Shown: positions 52,771 to 63,062 of the stretch, in pieces | Position numbering within the stretch: position 1 is the stretch's first letter | Layout: every line of letters begins with the position of its first letter | Source: Saccharospirillum salsuginis | GTDB taxonomy: Bacteria; Pseudomonadota; Gammaproteobacteria; Pseudomonadales; Natronospirillaceae | Reading direction: 5' to 3' | Length of the DNA: 64,000 nucleotides | Assembly (NCBI RefSeq): GCF_014651855.1 | Contig: NZ_BMXR01000005.1 | Coordinates: forward strand, 195,471-259,470 | Notes under the pieces: model-generated | Database searches by the model: none | What the model was told of the DNA's origin: nothing | What the model saw: the letters and a program-made list of their open reading frames with translations, nothing else | Made by a program: the position numbers and the translations under genes

Positions 52771-55593
52771 TCAGGCGTAGTGACGGACTTCACCGTCACC
52801 GGCGACGTTTTCGACACAGCGACCACAGAGCTCCGGATGCTCTTGGTTCCGGCCGACGTCCGGACGCTGATGCCAGCAACGCGCGCACTTCGGTTGTTCG
52901 GAGGCGGCGACGCTGACCTTCAGGCCTTCCAGTTCCGTGTCCAGTGCATCATCACCGGCCTCGGACAGATCCGCCAGCCGGGCATCGCTGGTCAGGGTGA
53001 CGAAGCGCAACTCCTCGCCCAGTTTGGCCAGCCCGGCTTTCAGGTCGGCATCGCAATAGAGCGTGACTTCGGTCTTGAGACTGCCGCCGACGCGGCCCTC
53101 GTTCCGGGCCACTTCCAGGACCTTGTTGACGCCGTCCTTCACTTCCTGGACCGTCGACCAGAAGGCGCCGTCCAACGCTTCGTCGGCGGCCAGTGGCGTC
53201 AGGCCGTCGTACCAGGTTTGCTCGAATACCGTGTCGCTGCGTTCACCCGGGATGTACTGCCACAACTCGTCGGCGGTGAAGCTGAGGATCGGGGCAATCC
53301 AGCGAACCAGAGCTTCCAGTACATGGTACAGAGCGGTCTGACAGCTGCGCCGGGCCAGGGAGTTTTCCTGGGTGGTGTACTGACGGTCCTTGATGATGTC
53401 CAGGTAGAAACCGCCCATGTCCAGCACGCAGAAGTGATGGATCTTCTGGTACGCCTGCAGGAACTGGTAGTTATCGTAGAGATCGTTAATCTCCTGTTGC
53501 AGGCGATAGGCCCGGTCCACAGCCCAGCGGTCCAGCGCCAGCATGTCGTCGTTGGCCACCGAATCACGCGCCGGCTCAAAGCCGTTCAGGTTGGCGGTCA
53601 AGAAGCGGGCGGTGTTGCGGATCCGGCGATAGGCGTCAGCCGTGCGGTTCAGGATGTCCTTGGACATCGGCATTTCGCCGCTGTAGTCGGTCGAGGCCAC
53701 CCACAGCCGCATGATGTCCGATCCCAGGCTGTTCCAGATTTCGTCCGGCGCGATACCGTTGCCGAGCGACTTGGACATCTTGTAGCCCTTCTCGTCGACC
53801 GTGAAGCCGTGCGTCAGCACTTGCTTGTACGGGGCCGAGCCGTTCATGGCCACGGCGGTCTTCAACGAGGACTGGAACCAGCCACGGTGCTGGTCCGACC
53901 CTTCCAGGTACATATCGGCCGGGTACTGACCCAGTTCCGGGCGCTTGCGCAGCACGGATTCGTGAGTCACACCGGAATCGAACCAGACATCCAGGGTGTC
54001 GGTGACTTTTTCGTACTGATCGGCCTCGTCACCGAGGATTTCACTCAGTTCCAGGTCCCACCAGGCGTCCATACCGCCGGTTTCGACCCGTTTGGCGACT
54101 TCCTCGATGATGCGCGGCAACTCGGGATGCAGTTCGCCGGTTTCCTTATGGGTAACGAATGCAATGGGCACACCCCAGGTACGCTGACGCGAGATACACC
54201 AGTCCGGGCTCTGCTCCATCATCGCTTCGATGCGGTTTTGGCCCCAGCCCGGTACCCAACGCACACCCTGGATCGCCTCCAGCGCTTTGCCGCGCAGGCC
54301 TTCTTTATCCATGCTGATGAACCACTGCGGCGTGGCGCGGTAGATCAGCGGTGTCTTGGTCCGCCAGCAGTGGGCATAGCTGTGCGTCAGCTTGTCTTCG
54401 CTGAGCAGGCGCCCGTGTTCCTTGCAGACGTCGATGATGTGCGGATCGACCTTATAGACGTGCTCGCCGGCGAACAATTCAACGTTTGAGCGGTAGACGC
54501 CCTTGTCGTCCAGCGGATTCAGGGTCTCAATGCCATAGTGCTGGCAGACCAGGAAGTCCTCCATGCCGTGGTCCGGCGCGGTGTGCACGATGCCGGTACC
54601 GGCGTCGAGGGTGACGTGGTCGCCGAGCAGGAAGGGGATATTCCGGTCGTAGAACGGATGGTCGAAGACCAGGCCTTCCAACGCATCGCCTTTCACCTTG
54701 GCCAGGGTCTCGTAGGTCTCCAGCCCCATGCGTTCGGTGGCCGCTTCCAGCAGTCCTTCAGCCAGGATCAACCGGGCCGGCGCATCGTTGACCGTGGCCT
54801 GAATCAGGACATAGTCCAGATCCGGATGAATGGACATAGCCTGTGAAGCCGGCAGCGTCCAGGGAGTGGTGGTCCAGATCACGGCGCCCACCTCGCCTTC
54901 ACCGGCATCGGTACCGAAGGCTTTGAGGACAGCCGACGGGTCCTGCGCTTTATAGCGGACGTCGATGCTGAAGGAGGTTTTGTCGTGGTATTCCACCTCG
55001 GCTTCGGCCAGGGCGGAGCCGCCGACAACACTCCAGTAGACCGGTTTAAAGCCGCGCACCAGGTGGCCGCTCTCGGCGATCTTGCCCAGGGCGCGGATGA
55101 TGTCGGCCTCGGTCTGATGGTTCAGCGTCAGGTAAGGGTTCTCCCAGTCGCCGAACACGCCCATGCGGATAAAACCCTTGCGCTGGTTGTCGATCTGGCC
55201 CAGGGCGAATTCGCGGCACTTGGCGCGGAAGGTCTTGTAGTCGACCTTGTCGCCGGCGCGGCCGATCATGGTTTCAACCTTGTGCTCGATCGGTAGACCG
55301 TGACAGTCCCAGCCCGGCACATAGGGGGCGTCGTAGCCGATAAAGCCCTTCGATTTGACAATGATGTCTTTCAGAATTTTGTTGACCGCATGACCCAGGT
55401 GAAGATCGCCGTTGGCGTACGGCGGACCATCGTGAAGAATGAATTTGGGACGACCTGCACTGGCGGCGCGAATGCGTTGATAAACGCCGTTCTTCTCCCA
55501 GCGAGCCAGCATTTCCGGCTCGCGCTTGGCCAGGTTGCCGCGCATGGGGAAATCCGTATGCGGCAGGTTCAGTGTCGCTTTATAGTCAGTCAT
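52771..55593 (-). CDS. ileS: Isoleucyl-tRNA synthetase
   Basis: 940 residues, full length. HIGH-like motif [16 protein letters not shown], the editing domain in the middle ([16 protein letters not shown]), KMSKS motif [11 protein letters not shown] and a C-terminal zinc ribbon ([12 protein letters not shown]...CGRC). It charges tRNA-Ile and hydrolyses Val-tRNA-Ile. The gene lies in the conserved ribF-ileS-lspA-fkpB-ispH order. Confidence 0.98.
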   Translation of the reverse strand: MTDYKATLNLPHTDFPMRGNLAKREPEMLARWEKNGVYQRIRAASAGRPKFILHDGPPYANGDLHLGHAVNKILKDIIVKSKGFIGYDAPYVPGWDCHGLPIEHKVETMIGRAGDKVDYKTFRAKCREFALGQIDNQRKGFIRMGVFGDWENPYLTLNHQTEADIIRALGKIAESGHLVRGFKPVYWSVVGGSALAEAEVEYHDKTSFSIDVRYKAQDPSAVLKAFGTDAGEGEVGAVIWTTTPWTLPASQAMSIHPDLDYVLIQATVNDAPARLILAEGLLEAATERMGLETYETLAKVKGDALEGLVFDHPFYDRNIPFLLGDHVTLDAGTGIVHTAPDHGMEDFLVCQHYGIETLNPLDDKGVYRSNVELFAGEHVYKVDPHIIDVCKEHGRLLSEDKLTHSYAHCWRTKTPLIYRATPQWFISMDKEGLRGKALEAIQGVRWVPGWGQNRIEAMMEQSPDWCISRQRTWGVPIAFVTHKETGELHPELPRIIEEVAKRVETGGMDAWWDLELSEILGDEADQYEKVTDTLDVWFDSGVTHESVLRKRPELGQYPADMYLEGSDQHRGWFQSSLKTAVAMNGSAPYKQVLTHGFTVDEKGYKMSKSLGNGIAPDEIWNSLGSDIMRLWVASTDYSGEMPMSKDILNRTADAYRRIRNTARFLTANLNGFEPARDSVANDDMLALDRWAVDRAYRLQQEINDLYDNYQFLQAYQKIHHFCVLDMGGFYLDIIKDRQYTTQENSLARRSCQTALYHVLEALVRWIAPILSFTADELWQYIPGERSDTVFEQTWYDGLTPLAADEALDGAFWSTVQEVKDGVNKVLEVARNEGRVGGSLKTEVTLYCDADLKAGLAKLGEELRFVTLTSDARLADLSEAGDDALDTELEGLKVSVAASEQPKCARCWHQRPDVGRNQEHPELCGRCVENVAGDGEVRHYA

Positions 55594-55615
55594 GGAGCTC
55601 GGTCACTTCCGTCAG

Positions 55616-56515
55616 TTAGGAAAACCAGGCGCGGGCGGCCTGGATATCTGCTTGGATCTGGTCTTTCAGGGCGTCAAGCGTATCAAATCTTTCAATACCC
55701 CGCAGCCTGTGCAATAGCTGGACGTGAAGCCGTTCGCCGTACAGGTCGGGATCGGCGTCGAACAGATGGACTTCCAGCCAGGGGCGCAGATCACCGACCG
55801 TGGGTTTCGGCCCCAGGTTGGCGACGCCCTGATAGGTCCGACCTTTATGCAACGCATTCACGACGAAAACCCCGGTCGTTGCCAGCTTGGGGTGCTTCAG
55901 CAGGAGGTTGGCCGTGGGCACGCCGATGGTGCGCCCCAACTGGCGGCCGTAGATCACGCGGCCGGTCAGGGTGTACGGCTCTCCCAATAGAGTTTCGGCC
56001 TCGTTCAGTCGTCCGTCGGCGATCAGCGTACGAATAGCGGTACTGCTGATGCGGGCATCGCCCAGACGCTGGGAAGGCATTTCCGCGACATCGAAATCAT
56101 ATTGGCGCAGGAAATCGGCATCCCCCCGGCGGTCGTTGCCGAAGCGAAAATCGTCACCGACCTCCACCCAACGGGCATCGAGCCCGTCGATCAGGACGTC
56201 GTCCACAAACCGGGCCGCCGACATGGACCGCAATGACGCATTGAACGGCAGCACCACCAGGTGCTCCACACCCAGTTCCGCCAGGCGTCGCACCTTGTCG
56301 TTCAGCGCGGACAATCGGGCCGGTGCGCCCTCGGGGTCGAAGAATTCACGGGGCTGCGGCTCGAAGGTGACGACGGTGGCGGTCAGGCCCCGGCTGGCCG
56401 CCTGTTCTTTCAAGGCCTGGACCAATTGTTGGTGACCCCGGTGTACGCCATCGAAACTGCCGATGGTAACGGCCGAGGGTTTACCGAGATGTCGGGGGCG
56501 ACGACTGATTCGCAT
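55616..56515 (-). CDS. ribF: Bifunctional riboflavin kinase/FMN adenylyltransferase
   Basis: 299 residues from ATG 56515 (an upstream in-frame start lies in the leader). The N-terminal FMN adenylyltransferase half has VTIGSFDGVHRGHQQLVQAL and VGDDFRFGNDRRGD; the C-terminal flavokinase has GRVIYGRQLGRTIGVPTANL. It converts riboflavin to FMN and FAD. A 22-base gap to ileS; the upstream gap carries a large hairpin. Confidence 0.95.
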   Translation of the reverse strand: MRISRRPRHLGKPSAVTIGSFDGVHRGHQQLVQALKEQAASRGLTATVVTFEPQPREFFDPEGAPARLSALNDKVRRLAELGVEHLVVLPFNASLRSMSAARFVDDVLIDGLDARWVEVGDDFRFGNDRRGDADFLRQYDFDVAEMPSQRLGDARISSTAIRTLIADGRLNEAETLLGEPYTLTGRVIYGRQLGRTIGVPTANLLLKHPKLATTGVFVVNALHKGRTYQGVANLGPKPTVGDLRPWLEVHLFDADPDLYGERLHVQLLHRLRGIERFDTLDALKDQIQADIQAARAWFS

Positions 56516-56553
56516 AGGGCTCAGAGTAATTCGGACAAGGTCGCGCAGTATAC

Positions 56554-56677
56554 AAAAAAGCCCCGGCGACGTCTTTAGCCCGAATGGCAATGGTCCGCGA
56601 CGGCTGCCAGGCTACTCGGCAAACGCCGAAACTTGAGTGTTGAGCGTGCCGGTGAATTATTCGGGCTAGGGGCTTTT
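56554..56677. repeat. Long nested inverted repeat overlapping the end of murJ
   Basis: AAAAGCCCC (56555-56563) pairs with GGGGCTTTT (56669-56677), and TAGCCCGAAT (56576-56585) with ATTCGGGCTA (56659-56668). The right arms contain the last codons of murJ. The structure resembles a bidirectional terminator or an inserted palindromic element. Confidence 0.55.
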
Positions 56678-58234
56678 CAGTTGACCCGGACGTATACCGG
56701 CAGCCAATGCGATTACCGTGAATACAGCCAGGCCGGCTAACACCAGTACGGCCAGACGCCACACACGCCCCAGCACGTCATCCGGGAACGCCAGGGCAGG
56801 CCAGGCCATCAACCACAACAGCGCCAGCGCCATCAGCGATGCAGCCAGCAGGGACTTCAAAGCCGACGCCAGCCAGAGCGATCTGGCCGGAAAATCCCCC
56901 CTGCGCCGCAGCGTCCAGGCCAGCAGGCCCGCGTTGAACCAGGCGGACAGCGAGGTGGCCAGCGCCAACCCGACGTGAGCGAGCGGCCAGATCAGGATCA
57001 GGTTGAAGGCCATGTTCAGCACCATAGCCCAGATGCCGATTTTGACCGGGGTTTTGGTGTCCTGGCGCGAGAAAAATCCCGGTGCCAGGATCTTGATCAG
57101 CATGAAAGCCGGCAGCCCCAGGGCGTAGGCCATCAGGCTACGGGAACTGAACAAGACATCCGTTTCGGTAAAGGCACGATACTGAAACAGGGTGCTCAAC
57201 AACGGCTGGGCCAGCACGATCAGGGCCGCCATGGCCGGAATACCGACCAGCAACACCAGTCGCAGCGCCCACCCCAGAGTGCGCTGAAAATCCTTTGGGT
57301 CGGCATGACGGGCCTGCTCGGACAATCGCGGCAACAGAACGGTGCCGATAGCGATGCCGATCACCCCCAGCGGCAGTTCGGACAGCCGATCGGAGTAGTA
57401 CAGCCAGCCTACGGAGCCGTCCTGCAACAGAGACGCCAGTACGGTATCCAGCAACAGGTTTATCTGGCTGACGGAGACGCCGAACAGGGCGGGTACCATC
57501 AAAACGCCGATGCGTTTCACGCCCTCGTGGCGCTCACCCAGACGCCAGGGTTGCCAGACCCCCAGTTTCAGCAGCGATGGCCACAACCAAAGCCATTGCA
57601 ACAGGCCGGCCAATAGGACACCCAAGGCCAGCCCGGTCATCGGCACATCGAAACGCGGCGTCAGCCAAAAGGCCGAACCGATCAGGCACAGATTCAGAAT
57701 AACCGGTGTCAGAGCCGGGGCTGCGAAGCGTCCAAAGGTGTTCAACACCGACTGCCCCAGGGCCGTGAGTGAAATAAACCACAAATAAGGAAAGGTCAGC
57801 CGCAGGAAATCGGCGGTCTGCGACAGCTTCACACCATCATCGTGAAAGCCCGGCGCGAATACCCAGGCGACCAGGGGCGAAGCCAGCATGGCCACCACCG
57901 TCAGCACACCCACCACGGCACCAAGCGCGACCTGGGTCGCCGCGATCAGCCGTCTGACACCGGCCTCCCCTTCCTCCTGACGAACCTGCGACAATACCGG
58001 CACGAACGCCTGGTTAAAGGCGCCTTCGGCGAACAGCCGACGCAGGAAATTGGGAATCTTGAAGGCGACGAAAAACGCATCCATGGCCCCGCCGGCACCG
58101 AACAGAATGGCGAAGACCGCATCCCGGACCATACCGAGGACACGGGACGCCATGGTCGCCCCGCCCACGATGGCTGAATTGGCCAGCAGGCCTCGCCGGC
58201 CCGGAGGTGCGGATGTGTTCGGGTTGGACGACAT
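56666..58234 (-). CDS. murJ: Lipid II flippase MurJ
   Basis: 522 residues from ATG 58234 (an upstream frame to 58291 lies beyond the likely start). About 14 membrane helices of the MVF/MATE-like superfamily; the N-terminus has SRVLGMVRDAVFAILFGAG, DAFFVAFKIPNFLRRLFAEG and AFNQAFVPVLSQ, all family hallmarks. MurJ flips the peptidoglycan precursor lipid II to the periplasm. It is divergent from rpsT, the common gammaproteobacterial arrangement. Confidence 0.96.
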   Translation of the reverse strand: MSSNPNTSAPPGRRGLLANSAIVGGATMASRVLGMVRDAVFAILFGAGGAMDAFFVAFKIPNFLRRLFAEGAFNQAFVPVLSQVRQEEGEAGVRRLIAATQVALGAVVGVLTVVAMLASPLVAWVFAPGFHDDGVKLSQTADFLRLTFPYLWFISLTALGQSVLNTFGRFAAPALTPVILNLCLIGSAFWLTPRFDVPMTGLALGVLLAGLLQWLWLWPSLLKLGVWQPWRLGERHEGVKRIGVLMVPALFGVSVSQINLLLDTVLASLLQDGSVGWLYYSDRLSELPLGVIGIAIGTVLLPRLSEQARHADPKDFQRTLGWALRLVLLVGIPAMAALIVLAQPLLSTLFQYRAFTETDVLFSSRSLMAYALGLPAFMLIKILAPGFFSRQDTKTPVKIGIWAMVLNMAFNLILIWPLAHVGLALATSLSAWFNAGLLAWTLRRRGDFPARSLWLASALKSLLAASLMALALLWLMAWPALAFPDDVLGRVWRLAVLVLAGLAVFTVIALAAGIRPGQLKSP

Positions 58235-58344
58235 GTGCTTTCCGTATTGCGGTAACCCAGTGAACCGAGGGCGCCAGTTTACAGGATTCAACCGCCCTTA
58301 GAAGCCTGAGTTCAGGACCGCCTGATTTCTTCCGCACTCAATCA

Positions 58345-58373
58345 TTGACAGCCCCCCATCAAAACCCTAAAAT
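58345..58373 (+). promoter_or_regulatory. rpsT sigma-70 promoter
   Basis: TTGACA (58345-58350), exactly 17 bases, TAAAAT (58368-58373). It is close to consensus, as expected for a ribosomal protein gene, and lies 55 bases before the start codon. Confidence 0.85.
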
Positions 58374-58427
58374 CGCGCCCCTCGAATTTGACCCCATTCC
58401 CAGTACTACTTAATTAAGGAGCTGCCC

Positions 58428-58694
58428 GTGGCAAACTCTGCTGGTTCCAAAAAACGTGCTCGTCAGGCAGTGAAGCGCCGCGCACACAACGCCAGCCTGC
58501 GATCCATGGTTCGCACCTACGTCAAAAAGGTTGTGAAGCAGATCGAAGCTAAGAATTACGATGAAGCAACCAAGGCACTGTCCAGCGCCCAGCCGGTCGT
58601 TGACAGCATGGCCCGCAAAGGCATCATCAGCAAGAACAAGGCCGCTCGCACCATGAGCCGCCTGAGCGCGCGCGTTAAGGCCCTCAAGGCCTGA
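58428..58694 (+). CDS. rpsT: 30S ribosomal protein S20
   Basis: 88 residues, normal length, highly basic: MANSAGSKKRARQAVKRRAH, VRTYVKKVVKQIEAKNY, KGIISKNKAARTMSRLSARV. The start codon is GTG with AAGGAG 8 bases upstream; non-ATG starts are common for rpsT (UUG in E. coli) and take part in its autoregulation. S20 binds 16S rRNA early in small-subunit assembly. Monocistronic between a strong promoter and a terminator. Confidence 0.97.
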   Translation: MANSAGSKKRARQAVKRRAHNASLRSMVRTYVKKVVKQIEAKNYDEATKALSSAQPVVDSMARKGIISKNKAARTMSRLSARVKALKA

Positions 58695-58739
58695 TTGACG
58701 GCACATCGCGGGTCACTGCGTGACCCGACGCTCTAAAAG

Positions 58740-58762
58740 AACCGGCTTAGGCCGGTTTTTTT
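58740..58762 (+). terminator. Rho-independent terminator of rpsT
   Basis: AACCGGC-TTAG-GCCGGTT stem followed by a run of T, 45 bases after the stop. Confidence 0.92.
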
Positions 58763-58837
58763 GTTTCTCCGCATCCATCTTGCCCACACCGTCGTAATGC
58801 CCCTATCCTGACACCACAAACCGACGGATGAATCCAC

Positions 58838-59641
58838 ATGCACCCGCTCCGCTCTCTACTGTTCGTTATCGGCCTATCGGCCTTCCCGGCATTGGCCCAC
58901 GAATTCTGGCTGGAACCGTTGACCTTTCAGATCGAGCCGGACGACCCCCTGAAAGCTCACATCAAGATCGGACAGTATTTCAAAGGCAACACCTACGCCT
59001 ACATCCCCGGCCGGTTCGAACGCTTCGAATTGACGCTGGACGGACAGACCGAGCCGGTGGATGCACGCCTGGGCACGATTCCAGCCGTCGGCCAGACGGC
59101 CGAACACCCCGGCCTTGCATTACTGACCTACGAATCAACCTACGAATACCTGACCTACGATGATCCAGAGACGTTTCGGAATTTTCTGAAGCTGGACGGA
59201 TTGGCCTGGGTGGCCCAGCGCCACCGGGAACGCGACCTGCCCGCCAGCGGCTTCACCGAAGCTTATCGCCGTTTTGCCAAAGCCTATATCGGTGTCGGGA
59301 ATGCCGAAGGCGAGGACAAAGCCGTGGGCTTCCCGTTTGAATGGGTCCTGCAACACAACCCTTACGCCCTGGATGCCGGACAACCTCTCACCGCCCGACT
59401 GCTGTGGCAGGGTCAGCCCTTTGCCGATTCACTGGTCCGGGTTTTCGTTCGCCAGAACGGCGAAGTGGAGGAATGGCGCCTGGAAACGTCGGCGTCGGGA
59501 CAGGTCTCGATTCCCTATCGGCCCAACGCCGACTATCTGGTGAGCAGCGTGCATATGATCGAAGCGACGGACGCTACCGATCCTGAACAGGGAGCGGTTT
59601 GGGAAAGCCTCTGGGCTTCCGCCGTATTCCACCGCCCCTAA
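58838..59641 (+). CDS. DUF4198-family periplasmic protein
   Basis: 267 residues with signal peptide ending FPALA-HEFWLEP; the mature start H-E-F-W-L is a hallmark of the DUF4198 (NikM-like) family, which may bind metal through that N-terminal His. The C-terminal part (NPYALDAGQPLTARLLWQGQ PFADSLVRVF in two pieces) is an Ig-like domain typical of these proteins. The family is often encoded near nickel, cobalt or copper transporters, but no transporter adjoins it here, so function remains open. Confidence 0.8.
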   Translation: MHPLRSLLFVIGLSAFPALAHEFWLEPLTFQIEPDDPLKAHIKIGQYFKGNTYAYIPGRFERFELTLDGQTEPVDARLGTIPAVGQTAEHPGLALLTYESTYEYLTYDDPETFRNFLKLDGLAWVAQRHRERDLPASGFTEAYRRFAKAYIGVGNAEGEDKAVGFPFEWVLQHNPYALDAGQPLTARLLWQGQPFADSLVRVFVRQNGEVEEWRLETSASGQVSIPYRPNADYLVSSVHMIEATDATDPEQGAVWESLWASAVFHRP

Positions 59642-59673
59642 TCTCCTGTGAGAGCCAGGCTAACGACCGGACA

Positions 59674-60504
59674 TCAGAACCGGCCTTCGTTGAAGTCCAC
59701 GATGGCCTGCTGGATCTCATCGACAGTGTTCATGACAAAAGGCCCGTACTGAACCACGGGCTCGTTGATCGGATCACCCGCTACAACCAGGAGCCGCGTA
59801 TCCGGGGACAAGGACGTCACTTCCAGAGCTTCACCTTCCCCCAGAATGCCCAGATGCCGCTCCGGCAACTCGGTCCCCTTGATTTCAGCCGAACCCTGAT
59901 AGACGTAAACAAATGCCGTCTTGTTACCGGCGATATCCACACGCTGGGTCGCACCGTCATTCAGATGCAGATCCAGATACAGCGGGTCGGTCACGACATC
60001 TTCCACAGAGCCGGTTACACCCTGAAACTCCCCCACCAAGACCTTAACCGAGCCGTTTTCCAGTTGAACGACCGGAACCGCTTCCGGCGGGATATCCTGA
60101 TAGCGCGGTGCAGTCATCTTGTGGCTGGCGGGCAAATTGACCCACAGCTGAAACCCCCAGACCGGCCCGTCCTCCTGGTTCGGCATTTCTTCGTGAACAA
60201 TGCCTCGACCCGCGGTCATCCACTGGATGGAACCGGGAGCCAGATACCCGGTATTGCCCTGGTTGTCGCCATGGCGAAAAGCGCCCTTGAGCATGTAGGT
60301 CACGGTTTCGAAGCCCCGATGGGGGTGCATGGGAAAACCGGCCATGTAATCGGCTTTATCGTCCGATTTGAACTCGTCCAGCATCAGGAACGGATCGAGG
60401 TTCTTGACGAACTGGTTGCCGATCACCCGGGTCAATTTAACGCCGGCGCCGTCGGAGGCCGGGATGCCTTTGGCGATTTGTCGTACGGATCTGAATTCGG
60501 TCAT
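59674..60504 (-). CDS. Pirin family protein (quercetinase-like cupin)
   Basis: 276 residues with two cupin domains. The N-terminal cupin has FPMHPHRGFETVTYMLKGAF and the metal-binding pattern HxH...H, followed by GSIQWMTAGRGIVHEEMPN, a signature of pirins such as E. coli YhhW that degrade quercetin in vitro. A C-terminal cupin follows (VYVYQGSAEIKG). It is divergent from a LysR regulator by 106 bases, which probably controls it in response to an aromatic or stress signal. Confidence 0.92.
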   Translation of the reverse strand: MTEFRSVRQIAKGIPASDGAGVKLTRVIGNQFVKNLDPFLMLDEFKSDDKADYMAGFPMHPHRGFETVTYMLKGAFRHGDNQGNTGYLAPGSIQWMTAGRGIVHEEMPNQEDGPVWGFQLWVNLPASHKMTAPRYQDIPPEAVPVVQLENGSVKVLVGEFQGVTGSVEDVVTDPLYLDLHLNDGATQRVDIAGNKTAFVYVYQGSAEIKGTELPERHLGILGEGEALEVTSLSPDTRLLVVAGDPINEPVVQYGPFVMNTVDEIQQAIVDFNEGRF

Positions 60505-60610
60505 GATGCCTACCTCTGTTACGGGAGCGAATGCCCAGAAGTCTAGGCCCTTGCAGACGCCGGGGTAAGCGGAATATATTGCGGGAACCTTTCAAAAAAA
60601 CTGAATAGCC

Positions 60611-61522
60611 ATGGCTCACAACCCCATCACGCTGGACCTGCTACGCGCACTGGATGCCATCGACCAACGCGGCAGCTTCGCCGCGGCCGCCACCGCCCTG
60701 CACAAGGTGCCCTCGGCACTGACGTACACGGTTCAGAAAGTCGAACAGGACCTCGGCATCGACCTGTTCGACCGCAGCGGCCACCGGGCCAAGATGACGC
60801 CCGCCGGCCGACTGATCCTGGACGAGGGACGTGGCATTCTCCGGGATATCGACACCCTGGCCAGCTCGGCCAAGAAGATTGCCAGCGGCTGGGAGCCGGA
60901 ATTGCGCATCGGTGTCGACACCATTTTCGAGCCGTCGCGACTCTTCAGCCTGATCCAGGCGTTCAATCAGGAACATCCGTATATCAAGGTGCACCTGATC
61001 CACGGCGCTCTCTCGGGCACCTGGGAATTGCTGATCAATGGCAGTGCGGATCTGATTTTGTCCGGAGACGGACTGGACCCGAAAGCGGAGGGCTATGAAA
61101 TCAAGAGACTGGCCGAAATGAAACGGGTCTTCGTCGTGTCGAAAGACCACCCGCTTGCGTCGAAGTCCTGCACCGTCAGCGAGGAAGAGATCGCGGAATA
61201 CCCCACCATCGTGGTGAAAGACACCACTCAATTGCTGGCACCGAAGACGGTGGGCTGGACACGTCACCATCGCATGGTCACGGTACCGACCATGCAGGAT
61301 AAAATTGAGGCCCAAATCGCCGGGCTGGGCGTGGGCTTTCTGCCCCTGCATCGCATCAAACACTACCTGGACAGCGGCGATCTGGTTCCGGTCAAGGTGT
61401 CGCAACCGGATGAGCCGTTCAAGGCTATTCTTGCCTATCAAAAAGGCAACACAGGAAAGGCGTTGAATTGGTTCCGGGAGCACATCACGGCCGAGGTGCT
61501 CGGGCTCGATCTCCAAGTCTAA
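60611..61522 (+). CDS. LysR-family transcriptional regulator divergent from pirin
   Basis: 303 residues. Helix-turn-helix LDLLRALDAIDQRGSFAAAA TALHKVPSALTYTVQKVEQD (two pieces) and a periplasmic-binding-like C-terminal domain (RIGVDTIFEPSRLFSLIQAF...). The divergent layout with pirin is the standard LysR target arrangement, so it likely activates pirin expression; the effector is unknown. Confidence 0.92.
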   Translation: MAHNPITLDLLRALDAIDQRGSFAAAATALHKVPSALTYTVQKVEQDLGIDLFDRSGHRAKMTPAGRLILDEGRGILRDIDTLASSAKKIASGWEPELRIGVDTIFEPSRLFSLIQAFNQEHPYIKVHLIHGALSGTWELLINGSADLILSGDGLDPKAEGYEIKRLAEMKRVFVVSKDHPLASKSCTVSEEEIAEYPTIVVKDTTQLLAPKTVGWTRHHRMVTVPTMQDKIEAQIAGLGVGFLPLHRIKHYLDSGDLVPVKVSQPDEPFKAILAYQKGNTGKALNWFREHITAEVLGLDLQV

Positions 61523-61607
61523 CGTTTCATATAATCCAAATCGTCAGCCCACCAAACTGAGTCCGGCAGACGTCTCTTCAACTCCTTTCACACTTTTCTT
61601 CCGCCCA

Positions 61608-61634
61608 CAAAAAAGCCGCCCCGGAGGGCGGCTT
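61608..61634 (-). terminator. Rho-independent terminator of the porin gene
   Basis: AAGCCGCCC-CGGA-GGGCGGCTT stem (61613-61634). On the minus strand it is followed by a run of T (61608-61612), 28 bases after the porin stop. Confidence 0.93.
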
Positions 61635-61661
61635 GGCTTCTAAGTTCAGAGGAATCCTGAA

Positions 61662-62873
61662 TTAGAATGCGTAAGCGGCAGACAGCTTCAGTACGTTTTC
61701 TACGTCAGCTTGAGTGTCGTAGTCGGCAGCGTACTTAACACCGTTGTCTTTGGTGTAGGAAACGCCGGCACCGATTTGCGGATCAGCAGATTCATCAGCG
61801 TCCAGGTCACCCAGAGTGATGTCGCCATAGGCGCTCAGAGGACCGTCGGTGTAAACTACTTCACCGAAGAACTCGTCACCGGCTTCTTCAACCGCTGTGT
61901 AGGTGTACTCACCGGTTACGGTGATCATGCCCGCAGTGTAGCTAGCACCAGCCAGAAGCTTCATGCTGTCGTCGTTGTTGGCATCCGGATCTTCAACTTC
62001 GTTGGTTGCGTCGAAGTCTTGACCTTTCAGATAAACAGACAGAGCGTCGATCGGAGTAGCAGTCAGCTCGAAGCCGTACTCTACAGCGGCGGTGTCGTTA
62101 GCGTCGGTACCGTCGAAGGTGTAGCGGTTAACACCAACAGACGCAGTAACCATGTCCATGGTGTAAGTCGCGCCAGCACCTACATAGATGAAGGCTGCGT
62201 CGTCTTCACCACCCAGGCTGGAAGCACGATACTGGAAGTCAGCAACGTAGCTCAGGGCATCTGCTTCACCAGAATACTTGGCACCTACGCCGAAGTCAGC
62301 AGTTTGGTCGATTTCGTAACCTTCTGCGTCCGCGTCGCTGTTTTCACCTTCAACTTGAACAGCCAGGCCGTCCATGGTGTAGCGAATCGCAGCACCAACG
62401 TCTTTGCCTTCAGAGTTGCCGTTGAAATCGTCGTTGGAATCGCCCATGTCATAGGCGTACTCGTGGGTTTCAACCAAGCTACCAGTCTGACCGAAGGAGA
62501 TAGCGCCATCAGTGATTACAATATCGCCGGCGTCAACTTCAACGGTGCCGTCGTTGGTACGCAGTTGCAGGGAACCAGAGAACGGACCGTGTACAACATC
62601 AACGCCCATTTCCAGGCCCCAGGCTTCGCCAGCGGTGGCGCTGTCGAAATCGTCGCCTTCATCCAGGTCCATGTCCATGACGGTGCCAGCTTCTTCGGCA
62701 TCGGCATTGAACAGGTTGTTTTCCATGTCGATCACATAGATCGCTTCCATGGAACCGGTGTAGCTAAAAGTAGTTTCGGTGTCACCACCGTGAGCAGCAG
62801 CGTTGGCCTGAGCAGAGATCGCAGCAGCCAGTGCGGTAACCGCAACGCCAGAAGCAATTTTGATCGCTTTCAT
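61662..62873 (-). CDS. Outer-membrane porin, strongly acidic
   Basis: 403 residues with signal peptide MKAIKIASGVAVTALAAAIS AQANA (two pieces) and the beta-barrel pattern of alternating hydrophobic residues, ending in the aromatic anchor AAYAF required for BAM insertion. It is very rich in Asp/Glu and Ala/Gly, with Lys and Arg scarce, the style of general porins of marine and halophilic gammaproteobacteria (16-strand type by length). GGGG precedes the ATG. Monocistronic with its own promoter and terminator; the substrate is probably non-specific. Confidence 0.88.
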   Translation of the reverse strand: MKAIKIASGVAVTALAAAISAQANAAAHGGDTETTFSYTGSMEAIYVIDMENNLFNADAEEAGTVMDMDLDEGDDFDSATAGEAWGLEMGVDVVHGPFSGSLQLRTNDGTVEVDAGDIVITDGAISFGQTGSLVETHEYAYDMGDSNDDFNGNSEGKDVGAAIRYTMDGLAVQVEGENSDADAEGYEIDQTADFGVGAKYSGEADALSYVADFQYRASSLGGEDDAAFIYVGAGATYTMDMVTASVGVNRYTFDGTDANDTAAVEYGFELTATPIDALSVYLKGQDFDATNEVEDPDANNDDSMKLLAGASYTAGMITVTGEYTYTAVEEAGDEFFGEVVYTDGPLSAYGDITLGDLDADESADPQIGAGVSYTKDNGVKYAADYDTQADVENVLKLSAAYAF

Positions 62874-63033
62874 TCAAGATTCCCCTTTTTTTTATTTCAA
62901 CTGGTTTGGTGACCAGACTTCTCGATAAATCATGGCCGGCGTCGTGTCCGGTACGTTACCGATTAGGCAACCAATAACGAACCACGAAGACAACGTCAAC
63001 CGATGATCGTTGTTATCGTTATATCCTGCGATA

Positions 63034-63062
63034 CATATATTACAACTGTATGGCAGAGTCAA
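63034..63062 (-). promoter_or_regulatory. Candidate porin promoter
   Basis: On the minus strand TTGACT, 17 bases, TATATG, leaving a leader of about 155 bases before the porin ATG. The leader is AT-rich and could bind regulators or small RNAs, as with other porin mRNAs. Confidence 0.5.

Noticed and set aside
61710..62912. A 400-codon open frame on the plus strand opposite the porin gene
   Set aside because: It is the antisense shadow of the porin and has no recognisable domain; the porin has a signal peptide, C-terminal Phe, promoter and terminator.
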